From CAZLHO01 sp964559455 (GTDB lineage Bacteria; Krumholzibacteriota; Krumholzibacteriia; LZORAL124-64-63), in contig CAZLHO010000026.1 of NCBI GenBank assembly GCA_964559455.1, positions 1-39,033 of the forward strand: a DNA stretch of 39,033 nt, given 5' to 3'. Both the position numbers and the translations under genes were made by a program. Below are positions 8,989-16,863 of the stretch, piece after piece. Position 1 is the stretch's first letter. Every line of letters starts with the position of its first letter. Under the pieces are notes generated by a model. That model searched no databases, was not told the origin of the DNA, and saw only the letters and a list, made by a program, of their open reading frames with translations.

Positions 8989-10058
8989 ACCACCCGACGA
9001 TCGTTGCCCCCCGCCGCTCCACCCGCCAGGTCAGCGTGGGCGGCGTCACCGTCGGCGGCGACGCGCCCGTGCGCGTGCAGTCGATGACCACCACCCGCAC
9101 CGGCGACGCCGAGGCGACCCTGGCCCAGATCCGCGAACTGGCCACCGCCGGCGCCGAGATCGTGCGCGTGACCGTGAACGACGAGGAGGCCGCCGCCGCG
9201 CTGCCCCGCATCGTGCGCGAGTCGAACATGCCCCTGGTCGCGGACATCCACTACCAGCACACGCTGGCCCTGCGCTCGCTGGACGCCGGCATCGCCAAGC
9301 TGCGCATCAACCCCGGCAACATCGGCGCGAAGGAGAAGGTGCGCGAGGTGGCCCGCGCGGCCAAGGACCGCGGCGTGCCGATCCGCATCGGCGTGAACCG
9401 CGGCAGCCTGCACTCGCGCTACGACGATCTGCTGGCCCGCGACCCCGCCGGCGCCCTGGTGCAGAGCGCCCTGGACGAGCTGGCCGAACTCGACGCCGTG
9501 GGCTTCACCGACGCCGTGGTCAGCCTCAAGAGCAGCGAGCCCACCGAGGTGATCGACGCCTGCCGCCGCTTCGCGAAGATCTCGGACGTGCCGCAGCATC
9601 TGGGCGTGACCGAGGCCGGCACCCTGCTGGCCGGCTCGGTGCGCTCGGTGGCGGCGATGAGCGTGCTGCTGGCCGAGGGCGTGGGCGACACCGTGCGCAT
9701 CTCGCTGGCCGCCGACCCCGTCGAAGAAGTGACCGCCGCCTTCCACATGCTGTCGGCCCTGGGCCTGCGCCAGCGCTTCGCCCGCGTCGTGGCCTGCCCT
9801 ACCTGCGGCCGTGTGGAGGTCGACGTCGTCGCCCTGGCGGCCAAGGTCGAGAAGCTGGCCCGCGACCTGCCCGCAGACAAGATCATCTCGGTGATGGGCT
9901 GCATCGTGAACGGCCCGGGGGAGGCCAAGGCCGCGAACCTGGGCATCGCCGCCGGCAGGACGAAGGTGGCGATCTACCGCGACGGGCATCTGCATCGGAA
10001 CATCGCCAAGGACGAGCTGGATGCGGTGTTGGAAGAGGAGATCGAGCGGTTGAAGTGA
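8985..10058 (+). CDS. ispG: 4-hydroxy-3-methylbut-2-enyl diphosphate synthase
   Basis: IspG is the penultimate enzyme of the MEP isoprenoid pathway and converts MEcPP to HMBPP with a [4Fe-4S] cluster. The 357-residue protein is the short bacterial form. It has the TIM-barrel signature VQSMTTT, the DIHYQ and LRINPGNIG motifs, and cluster cysteines 271, 274 and 306 (CPTCGR and MGCIVNGPGEA), almost the same numbering as the E. coli enzyme. The ATG overlaps the selB stop (ATGA). A structured terminator element begins 13 nt after its stop, so it is the last gene of the operon. Confidence 0.97.
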   Translation: MNHPTIVAPRRSTRQVSVGGVTVGGDAPVRVQSMTTTRTGDAEATLAQIRELATAGAEIVRVTVNDEEAAAALPRIVRESNMPLVADIHYQHTLALRSLDAGIAKLRINPGNIGAKEKVREVARAAKDRGVPIRIGVNRGSLHSRYDDLLARDPAGALVQSALDELAELDAVGFTDAVVSLKSSEPTEVIDACRRFAKISDVPQHLGVTEAGTLLAGSVRSVAAMSVLLAEGVGDTVRISLAADPVEEVTAAFHMLSALGLRQRFARVVACPTCGRVEVDVVALAAKVEKLARDLPADKIISVMGCIVNGPGEAKAANLGIAAGRTKVAIYRDGHLHRNIAKDELDAVLEEEIERLK

Positions 10059-10070
10059 CGGCCTCCGAGG

Positions 10071-10204
10071 GGTGATCACACACCGGTCATTCAGGGACGG
10101 AGGGGATGCTCATCGTGAGCATCCCCTCCTTTTCGCTCCGGGGCGGGCGGCGTCCTGCCGCCCGCTCCCTCCGCGGAACCCTGCCTGACCGGTGTGTGAT
10201 CACC
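10071..10204 (+). repeat. Nested inverted-repeat element, copy 1
   Basis: A perfect 19-nt inverted repeat (10071-10089 with 10186-10204) brackets two hairpins. The first is the terminator at 10099-10133. The second has a 9-bp stem GCGGGCGGC (10143-10151) with GCCGCCCGC (10157-10165) and loop GTCCT. The same arrangement recurs after other genes in this window with different outer arms but the same inner parts. Confidence 0.8.
10099..10133 (+). terminator. Intrinsic terminator after ispG
   Basis: A 14-bp stem starts with GGAGGGG and closes on CCCCTCC, has a TCG triloop, and is followed directly by TTTT. The core GATGCTCA/TGAGCATC is identical to the terminator at 14420, while the base of the stem differs with pairing kept (A:T here, C:G there). 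Confidence 0.85.
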
Positions 10205-10411
10205 CTCGGGGCGACTCATCCACGCCGCTCGCAAGGACTTGGCGCCTCCTCGACGCCCCCGGCGCCCCTGGATCATCACCCTCGGGGTGCCTCACCCAAG
10301 CCGCTCGAAAGAAGGGGCGGCCTCCTGCCGCCGGCTGCCTGCGCGGAACCTTGCGCGACCGGGCCACGATCCCCCTCGGGCCCTGCCCGCCCCAGGCCGC
10401 GCGGGAAAAAT
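10144..10411 (+). repeat. Three degenerate tandem repeats of about 76-97 bp
   Basis: Units run roughly 10144-10240, 10241-10316 and 10317-10411. Shared words include the CTCCT-type hairpin, CGCGGAACC with GACCGG, the block TCACCCTCGGGG, and CCGCTCG. Unit 2 lacks about 12-20 bases found in the others. There are no uniform spacers and no coding potential that I trust. This fills most of the gap between ispG and the promoter at 10442. Confidence 0.7.
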
Positions 10412-10441
10412 GGGAAGGATGTGCGCATCGATGAATTTGAA

Positions 10442-10470
10442 TTGACAATGATCAACGAAATCGCTAACCT
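10442..10470 (+). promoter_or_regulatory. Strong sigma-70-type promoter for the lamin-tail protein gene
   Basis: A perfect TTGACA (10442-10447), a 17-nt spacer, and TAACCT (10465-10470) lie in an AT-rich patch. Transcription would begin near 10477 and leave a leader of about 306 nt. I looked through 10477-10782 for a gene or known riboswitch and found neither; it holds only short GC hairpins. Confidence 0.65.
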
Positions 10471-10782
10471 GGCCCCCTCATAATCGGAACGCATATCTCG
10501 CCCCTTATTCGTGGTTTCGCCCGGCGCGCCCGAGCCGGAACGATCCCGGTCCAACATCAAATACCAGAATGGACCGCGTTTCGGCGTCGCCGGCCCGCGG
10601 GCGAAATCCATGACCATCCATACTCTCAGCATCCCATCGATCCGTCGCGACGTTACGTCTTCGCGGGCGTCCGGCGGCCACTATCCGCATCACCACGAGA
10701 GGACGCGTGGATCCGTACGGGAGGGAACCCGTCCGCCCGATCCCGGGGGCGGCTGAACGCTTCGACCGACCAGGGGGTTGCC

Positions 10783-13700
10783 ATGTATCGCCGATTCGTC
10801 ATCGTCCTGCTCCTGCTGACATCCTGGGCCGCCGCCGCGGTCGCGCAAGACGACATCCTGATCAACGAGATCCTGTTCAATCCGGCCGGTCCGGATTCGT
10901 CGGCCGAGTGGGTCGAGCTCTACAACCCGGGGGCCTCGCCGGTGGACCTCGACGGCTGGCGGCTGACCGACGCGGACAGCACGATCAACCTGTACCTGCC
11001 CGCGCTGGAGCTGCCCGCCGGGGGCTACCTGGTGGTCCGCCTTTTCGACGGCGACGACGACCTGGACCTGAGCGACGGCTGGGGCGTGTACAACACCGGC
11101 GTGGTGTGGCCCGTCTTCGACAACGACGCCGACGCCTGCGTGCTCTACGCCGGGCTGCCCGACCCGTCGCGGGTCGTGGACTGCGTGGCCTGGTCCGCGA
11201 CGGGGTCGGCGCCGGCCGGCGACGCGCTCGATGACGCGGTCCTGCAGGGCGAGTGGTCGCTCGGGGAGTACCTGGACACCTCCTTCGGCGGCAACGCCTT
11301 CGTGGCGCCCTGGGCCGAGATCTCGGGCGAGACGATCGGCCGCGACGCGCTGGCGACCGACACCGACGACGCGTCCGACTGGGCCGACCACGGCGGCGCC
11401 GACGCCCTCGTCTGCACGCCCGGCCGCGTCAACGACGGCCCCTACTACCTGGGCCACGACCTGAACCACCAGGCCCAGTGGAGCCTCAACCAGTTCCTGT
11501 GGGAGTTCGGCCTGGACATCGAGAACGCCTCGTGGACGGGCATCTCGGTCAGCGAGAGCCCGGCCCAGGTCATCGCGAACGCCAACCACGTCTTCGCGGT
11601 GCGGTCGCGGCAGAGCGGCGAGACCGCCACGTTCTCGGGCGCGGTCGCCTGCGACCTGCAGGACATGGGCGGCTCGGTCTGGCGGCTGGTCATGTCGGGC
11701 CTGATGACCTCGACCCGCGGCTCGGAATCCCTGCAGTTCGGCTGCGCGGTGACCGACTCGGCCCGGCAGGTCGGCCTGCAGGGCCGCAACTCCCGCAACG
11801 CCACCCTGGTCTACACTTCGCCCACGGGGCAGACCGTGACCCGCCAGGTGGATTTCTCCGAGGACTACGCCTGGACCGGCCCGACGACGCTCGAGGTCGC
11901 CGACTCCCGGAGCTTCGACGACACCCGCGACCCCGCCGGCGCGCCAGTGCCCGGCGCGGGCCTGGAGGGGGTCCGCTCGGGGACGGTGGTCCGCGAGTTC
12001 CTGGGCGACTCGGGCGAGAACGCCGCCATCGACGTGCAGACGCTCTACGCGGCGCCCGCCGGCGCGCCGAGCGAGCGGATGACCTACTCCGCCGACTTGA
12101 CGGTGAACGCCCAGGGCGGCGGCGAGGGCAGCATCGGCAAGAAGATCAAGGTCGGGGGGCGGGACATCCACCTGCGCGTGCCGGGGACCTTCAGTTGCCG
12201 CTCGAATGGCCTCCTCGATATCCTCTGGGTCATGGACGGCGGGAACGACGAGGTCGGTTACCTCGAGGCCGAGTGCGCGGGCGAGGTGGAGATCAACGGC
12301 GATCCCCTGGGCAGCTACGTCGAGAGCGGCTTCGCCGGCATCACGATCGACGGCGAGACGGTCCCGGCCTTCGCCTTCTGCGTTCAGGGCGGGACCGAGC
12401 CCGTCGGTCCGGCCAAGCTCTTGGCGAAGAAGGCGCGATGGAGGGACGCCTTGCGCTGCATCAACGTCATCACCTGGTCGGTGGTCTGCTCGGCAGCCGC
12501 CATCGGCACCGGCGGCCTCGGCGGCGGTGCGGCCGCGTACGGCTGCGTCGCCGGAGCCGCGCTGACGGACCAGCTCATCTCGAGATGCGTTCCCCCGGCC
12601 GTGGGCGGCACGCCGTCCGACGACCCGCCGCCGCTGATCACCCTGCCGCGCCTGCTCTACCAGCCGTCGCCGGGCATCACGGCGCGCGAGATGCACCTGG
12701 CCCAGGACTCCTTTCCCGTGAAGGGGATCCTCGAGGACTGCGAGCTCAGCACCTGCGACGTCCGCTTCGACATGGCCTACAACATCGCGGCGCCCGGAAG
12801 CTACGTGAACGACCCCGGCGACTCGCTGGTCTTCGACATCGAGCCGGTGCGTGAGGGGGCCGTCGTGAGTGATGTCCGGTTGTATTTCAGGTTGAAGCGG
12901 AATCCGCTCTTCGACGCCTACCGCAGCTCCGGCCTTCCCGATTTCGGCTTCGCGCCCGGCTGCTCGGTGCTCGACATCGACGGCGACCGGGTCGAGGCGC
13001 GCTGGAGCTTCGACCTGCCGGACTCGGATTTCCTCTACCCCGGCGACGAGCTCCACTACTTCGTGCAGGCCGTGGACGACCTGGGCGGGGACCTGTTCTC
13101 CTACACGATGCCGCCCGACACGACGGGCTTCTCGCTCTTCCCTGGCGATGCCGACTACCGGCCCAACCTCTATCCCGAGAGCTTCGTGATGCGGGCCCTG
13201 CCCTCGCTGGCGATGGACCCCGAGCCGGCCACGCCGCCGATCCTGGTCTGGATCGAGCGTCTCGTGCCCGCCGCCTACGGGTACGGCACGGGGGACTGGG
13301 AGGCTTTCCTGCGGGGGCTCGAGAAGCTGCGCGACAGCCTGCGCCACCTCGGCTACCAGGCCGGGATCGACTACGACGTCTACTACGCCTGCGACGGCGG
13401 CGCCGGCTTCGGCAACGGCCTGGACGGACGCGCCACCCCGGCCCTGATCCAGGACTACGAGACGATCGTCTACGCCAGCGGCCTCCTCGCCGAGAACACG
13501 CTGTCCGGAGGCGATCCCGCCTCCGATCCCACCGACGACCTGGCCCTGCTCGAGGGCTGGCTGCAGCTGGGCGGCAAGAACCTGGTCCTGTTCGGCGACA
13601 ACCTGGCCCGCGACCTGAGCGACGACGCGCCCCTCTTCCTGGCCGACTGGATCGGCGCGAGCTACGTGGAGCCCGACGTGCGCCCGCTGATCGGGAAACC

Positions 13701-14388
13701 GACGACGCCGCCCCGGGTGCTGGACGCGGTGCCGCTCGACGGCCTGCTGGACTCCTTCGAGGGCGTGCTGTTCTGCGCCGCTCCGTGGGACACCATCGAA
13801 ATCAGGTATCCGATCGACATCGATCCCCTGGTCGGCTCCGACGCCGTCCTGCCGTTCAACGGCGGGTCGAGAGTGGCCGTCCTCGAGTCCCAGGGCGGCG
13901 CCAACCCCTATGCGGCGCTGATCCACAACCACGTGGCCGCGTTCGACGACGACGTCTTCTTCGCGCCCTTCGACCTCGACCGCCTGGGCACGTCGACGGC
14001 CCTGTCCGGCCCCGTGTCGCCGCTTTCGGCCCGGGCCTGGCTGCTGAACGACATCCTGATGCACTGCGGCCACATGGGCAGCGGCGTGCCGGTGACGGTG
14101 CCGACGGCTCCGCGCGAGCTGACGGTCCGCGGCTACCCGAACCCCTTCAACCCGTCGATCCGCATCGTCTACGCTATGCCGGCGCGCGGCGAGATCGCGA
14201 TCAGGATCTACAACCTGCGCGGACAGCTGGTCCGGACGCTGATCGACGAACCGGTCGGCAAGGGGGAGAGCTTCGTGATCTGGGACGGCACGGACGAGGC
14301 CGGGCGCGCGCAGGCCTCGGGCGTCTACTTCTGCCGGACCCGGGGCGCGGGGAAGACGATCACGCAGAAGATCGCGCTCCTCAAATAA
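10783..14388 (+). CDS. Large secreted protein with lamin-tail domain and FlgD-like C-terminus
   Basis: A 1201-residue exported protein of unknown function. Residues 1-22 form a signal peptide ending VAQ. Residues 24-165 are a lamin-tail (LTD) domain, opening with DDILINEILFNPAG and containing AEWVELYNPG and VDLDGWRLTD. The middle is beta-rich and unassigned, but residues about 559-601 form a glycine/alanine/cysteine-rich hydrophobic stretch. Residues about 820-1085 form a domain with GGKNLVLFGDNLARDL, typical of very large surface proteins in these phyla. The last 85 residues (YPNPFNPS, then YNLRGQLVRTL and ASGVYFCR) are the FlgD-Ig/sorting-type domain. AGGGGG precedes the ATG. It is probably cell-surface or released; LTD domains often accompany secreted nucleases and phosphatases, but no catalytic motif is seen. 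Confidence 0.85.
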   Translation: MYRRFVIVLLLLTSWAAAAVAQDDILINEILFNPAGPDSSAEWVELYNPGASPVDLDGWRLTDADSTINLYLPALELPAGGYLVVRLFDGDDDLDLSDGWGVYNTGVVWPVFDNDADACVLYAGLPDPSRVVDCVAWSATGSAPAGDALDDAVLQGEWSLGEYLDTSFGGNAFVAPWAEISGETIGRDALATDTDDASDWADHGGADALVCTPGRVNDGPYYLGHDLNHQAQWSLNQFLWEFGLDIENASWTGISVSESPAQVIANANHVFAVRSRQSGETATFSGAVACDLQDMGGSVWRLVMSGLMTSTRGSESLQFGCAVTDSARQVGLQGRNSRNATLVYTSPTGQTVTRQVDFSEDYAWTGPTTLEVADSRSFDDTRDPAGAPVPGAGLEGVRSGTVVREFLGDSGENAAIDVQTLYAAPAGAPSERMTYSADLTVNAQGGGEGSIGKKIKVGGRDIHLRVPGTFSCRSNGLLDILWVMDGGNDEVGYLEAECAGEVEINGDPLGSYVESGFAGITIDGETVPAFAFCVQGGTEPVGPAKLLAKKARWRDALRCINVITWSVVCSAAAIGTGGLGGGAAAYGCVAGAALTDQLISRCVPPAVGGTPSDDPPPLITLPRLLYQPSPGITAREMHLAQDSFPVKGILEDCELSTCDVRFDMAYNIAAPGSYVNDPGDSLVFDIEPVREGAVVSDVRLYFRLKRNPLFDAYRSSGLPDFGFAPGCSVLDIDGDRVEARWSFDLPDSDFLYPGDELHYFVQAVDDLGGDLFSYTMPPDTTGFSLFPGDADYRPNLYPESFVMRALPSLAMDPEPATPPILVWIERLVPAAYGYGTGDWEAFLRGLEKLRDSLRHLGYQAGIDYDVYYACDGGAGFGNGLDGRATPALIQDYETIVYASGLLAENTLSGGDPASDPTDDLALLEGWLQLGGKNLVLFGDNLARDLSDDAPLFLADWIGASYVEPDVRPLIGKPTTPPRVLDAVPLDGLLDSFEGVLFCAAPWDTIEIRYPIDIDPLVGSDAVLPFNGGSRVAVLESQGGANPYAALIHNHVAAFDDDVFFAPFDLDRLGTSTALSGPVSPLSARAWLLNDILMHCGHMGSGVPVTVPTAPRELTVRGYPNPFNPSIRIVYAMPARGEIAIRIYNLRGQLVRTLIDEPVGKGESFVIWDGTDEAGRAQASGVYFCRTRGAGKTITQKIALLK

Positions 14389-14419
14389 GCGGGCGGCCGC
14401 AGTCCGGCCAATCAGGGAC

Positions 14420-14454
14420 GGCGGGGATGCTCATCGTGAGCATCCCCGCCTTTT
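14420..14454 (+). terminator. Intrinsic terminator after the lamin-tail gene
   Basis: A 14-bp stem beginning GGCGGGG and ending CCCCGCC with a TCG triloop, followed by TTTT. It begins 32 bases after the stop codon and shares its upper stem with the ispG terminator. Confidence 0.88.
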
Positions 14455-14506
14455 CGCCACGGCGGGCCGGAGGAACCGAGGCCCTTTCCCGCCGCTCCGC
14501 GCGGCC

Positions 14507-14645
14507 GGGGAGGCCTGTCCCCCGTCCGGCACGGGCGTCGCGGAGGCTGCGGGCGGCAGGAGGCCGCCCGCGCCGGAGCGCCGAGGCCAAGGCCGCAGGA
14601 GGCGGCCGCCCGCCGTCTCGGGACGGACGGGGGACAGGCCTCCCC
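14507..14645 (-). repeat. Nested inverted-repeat element, copy 2, downstream of the NFACT gene
   Basis: A perfect 22-nt inverted repeat (14507-14528 with 14624-14645) encloses two hairpins. Read on the minus strand, 14591-14607 (stem GGCCGC) comes first and 14549-14571 (stem GCGGGCGGC) second, both with loop CTCCT. The second has the same stem as copies 1 and 3. It starts 17 bases beyond the NFACT stop and is back to back with the terminator at 14420. Confidence 0.8.
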
Positions 14646-14661
14646 ACGCCGAACGCGCGAA

Positions 14662-16149
14662 TCAGGAAAGGATCTCGGTCCCCTCCGGCACCCCGGGCTC
14701 GACCATCACCGTCTTCGCCTGCAGCGTCGCCGCGGTGCCCGGCGGGCTCTTGCGCGGCTTGCGCACGTAGCGGCGCTGCGTGTACAGGACCGGCACCAGG
14801 CCCGAGTTGCGCGCCTTGCTGTACTGGGCGGCCAGGCGGGCGGCCAGTTCCAGCACTCGCTTCGGCACCTGCTCGGGCTTGCCCTCGCTGCGCAGGATGA
14901 CGTGGCTGCCCGACACGCCCTGGGCGTGCAGCCACCAGTCGCGGGGCCCGGCGCATTTGTGCGTGGTCTCGTCGTTCTCCTTCGCGCCGCGGCCGACCCA
15001 GACCTCCCACTTCCCCTCGATCAGGTAGCGGCGGTAGGGCAGGGCGGTGACGATCGGGCCGCCGGCGCGCGGGGCGCCGGGACGTCGCTCGGGACCCAGC
15101 AGCTCGGCGTGGGCGAGGCGCCACTCGGCCAGGGCGGCCAGGCGTGCGACCCCGTCGCCCTCGACCGTGGCGGGCAGGGCGGCTGCGGCCGCGTCGATCA
15201 CGTCCAGCCGAGCCTGCGCTGTTTCCAACCGGTCGGCGATCACCGCTCGGCCGCGCTCGGCCTTCCGGGCCCGCTTGAAGCAGCGCTCCATGTTCGCGGC
15301 CGGGCTCAGCGCCGGGTCCAGGTCGATGCGCAGGGGCTCGCCCGCGGCGTCGGCCAGCTCGACGCTCGCCGGGCCCTGGGCGAGCTCGTGCAGATGGATG
15401 GCCAGGGTCTCGCCGGCGCGGCGGTCGGCCTCGCCGCGGTCGGCGCGGTCCAGGTCGCGGGCCAGGTTGTCGCGCAGGCGCTGCGCGGCGTCGCGGGCCC
15501 GGCGCAGGGCGGTGTCGGCGCGGGTCGCCGCATCGCGGGCCAGGACATCCGCCAGGATCGCGGGCGCGGCCTTGCGGCAGGCCGCCGCCGCGACGTCCGC
15601 GGTTTCGGCGTCGATGGTCGATGAAGCGGTCGGCGGCGAGTCCAGGGTCGCCGGGTGGGGCGAGGCGTGGGCCGACCACAGCCGCCGGCCGTCGCCGTCG
15701 GGCAGGACCTCGGCCAGCACCAGGTTGCCGCGCGGGCCGAAGAACTGCACTGCCAGGCGCAGCTCGCCGCCGTCACGTTCGGAGAAGATCAGGTAGAGCA
15801 CGCGGTCGTCGGCGGCGACGGCCACGTCGCGCAGCACCGCGTCGCGCAGGCGGGGCGTGACCGTGAGGTCGCGGGGCCGCACCGGCGAAAGGGCGTCGTG
15901 GACGGGGCGGGGCAGCAGGTCGGGCGTGTCCCAGGCCAGCACGGCGCCGGAGCGGGCCGTCAGATGGACGTGCGCCGGAGGCGTGGCCGCCTCCGGCGCC
16001 GCAGCGGAAGGGGATTCCAGGGTCAGTCGCAGCCAGCCCGGTCCGCCGGCGAGGCGGCCCACCGCACGCCCGACGAGCCGCGCGCGCCACGAGGCGGCCA
16101 GCGCGGCCAGGGCCGCGCGCTCGCGCCAGGGCTGTGCGTTGCCCGCCAT
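14662..16149 (-). CDS. NFACT-family protein (RqcH/Tae2-like, ribosome quality control)
   Basis: A 495-residue relative of RqcH, the bacterial factor that binds 50S subunits carrying stalled nascent chains and tags them with alanine. The C-terminal NFACT-R (DUF814) domain is clear, about residues 370-480. It contains GKWEVWVGRGAKENDETT, WWLHAQGVSGSHVILR, YSKARNSGLVPVLYT and RYVRKP. A central arginine-rich coiled-coil region and an N-terminal FbpA-like half are also visible, the latter diverged. It is somewhat shorter than typical RqcH. The ATG at 16149 has no clear ribosome-binding site and lies 11 nt after the beta-barrel gene, so coupled translation is likely. Whether it makes Ala tails cannot be told from sequence alone. 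Confidence 0.85.
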   Translation of the reverse strand: MAGNAQPWRERAALAALAASWRARLVGRAVGRLAGGPGWLRLTLESPSAAAPEAATPPAHVHLTARSGAVLAWDTPDLLPRPVHDALSPVRPRDLTVTPRLRDAVLRDVAVAADDRVLYLIFSERDGGELRLAVQFFGPRGNLVLAEVLPDGDGRRLWSAHASPHPATLDSPPTASSTIDAETADVAAAACRKAAPAILADVLARDAATRADTALRRARDAAQRLRDNLARDLDRADRGEADRRAGETLAIHLHELAQGPASVELADAAGEPLRIDLDPALSPAANMERCFKRARKAERGRAVIADRLETAQARLDVIDAAAAALPATVEGDGVARLAALAEWRLAHAELLGPERRPGAPRAGGPIVTALPYRRYLIEGKWEVWVGRGAKENDETTHKCAGPRDWWLHAQGVSGSHVILRSEGKPEQVPKRVLELAARLAAQYSKARNSGLVPVLYTQRRYVRKPRKSPPGTAATLQAKTVMVEPGVPEGTEILS

Positions 16150-16160
16150 GCGTAGCCGGG

Positions 16161-16685
16161 CTAGAAGAAGGTCAGGCCGGCGGTCAGCTTGACGTCGGGC
16201 GACCAGTCCGACGGGCCGATCTTCAGCTCGACGAAGAATTCCTTCGTGTCGTCCAGACGCTTGCTCAGGCCGCCCAGGATGTTCAGCACGATCTTGGTCT
16301 CGCTGTCGTCGACGTCGCCCGTGTAGCCCTCCGGCAGATCGAAGTCGAAGCTGACGTGGTTCACGCCCAGGCCGCCGCCCAGGTAGGGTGTGAAGCCGCC
16401 CAGGTCGGCGTCGTAGAACGAGTAGACCAGCTCGGCGTTGAAGGCGAAGAGCGTGGCGTTGTCGCCGAAGCCGATCTCGAGGTTGGGCGTCAGCATCAGG
16501 TCGGGCGTGAAGGCGTAGGCCTGCGCGTGGCCGCCGACGAAGAACTGGTCGGGGTCGAAGCTGAAGCCGGCCCGGGGGCCGAAGGCGATCTTGTGGGGCT
16601 CGTAGGCGCTCGCCGTCTCCTGGGCCGTGGCGGCGCCGGCGGCCAGCAGGGCGGCCAGGGCGATGATGTAGATGATTCTCCTCAT
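16161..16685 (-). CDS. Small outer-membrane beta-barrel protein
   Basis: A 174-residue exported protein. Residues 1-21 are a signal peptide (ALAALLAAGAATAQ). The mature part alternates polar and hydrophobic residues in strands with aromatic ends, includes PYLGGGLGVN typical of OmpA/OprF-like 8-stranded barrels, and ends in Phe-Phe, the usual BAM recognition end. AAAGG lies before the ATG. Cargo or ligand is unknown. It is first in a two-gene minus-strand unit with the NFACT gene, facing yicC across 178 bases. Confidence 0.8.
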   Translation of the reverse strand: MRRIIYIIALAALLAAGAATAQETASAYEPHKIAFGPRAGFSFDPDQFFVGGHAQAYAFTPDLMLTPNLEIGFGDNATLFAFNAELVYSFYDADLGGFTPYLGGGLGVNHVSFDFDLPEGYTGDVDDSETKIVLNILGGLSKRLDDTKEFFVELKIGPSDWSPDVKLTAGLTFF

Positions 16686-16791
16686 GTGACCTTTCTCCCT
16701 TCCATGGGTTCACGGCATCCCTCGCGGGTCGCGCCCATGATGCCACCGGTCGGCCGGCTCCGCAAGTCCCGTCGCGGCCTGCACTGCGTTC

Positions 16792-16820
16792 TTGCCGCTC
16801 CGGGGGGTGTTGCCTACACT
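16792..16820 (+). promoter_or_regulatory. Promoter for yicC-gmk
   Basis: TTGCCG (16792-16797), a 17-nt spacer, and TACACT (16815-16820), about 44 bases before the yicC start. The divergent outer-membrane gene may use ccgcaa/atgatg read on the minus strand (16760-16765 and 16737-16742), a weaker match. Confidence 0.45.
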
Positions 16821-16863
16821 TGGCGCGACCCGCCCCCCCGTCCTTTTGGACCCGACTCGGGAG

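Noticed and set aside
10071..10204. Terminal inverted repeats of a small transposon or an integron attC site.
   Set aside because: No target-site duplication is visible, arms differ between copies, no transposase or integrase is near, and the attC core RYYYAAC/GTTRRRY is absent.
10144..10411. CRISPR array.
   Set aside because: Units are degenerate, of unequal length, lack uniform repeats and spacers, and no cas gene is near.
10477..10782. Riboswitch or small gene in the 306-nt leader of the lamin-tail gene.
   Set aside because: I could not match any known riboswitch core, and the short ORFs lack ribosome-binding sites and look like chance.
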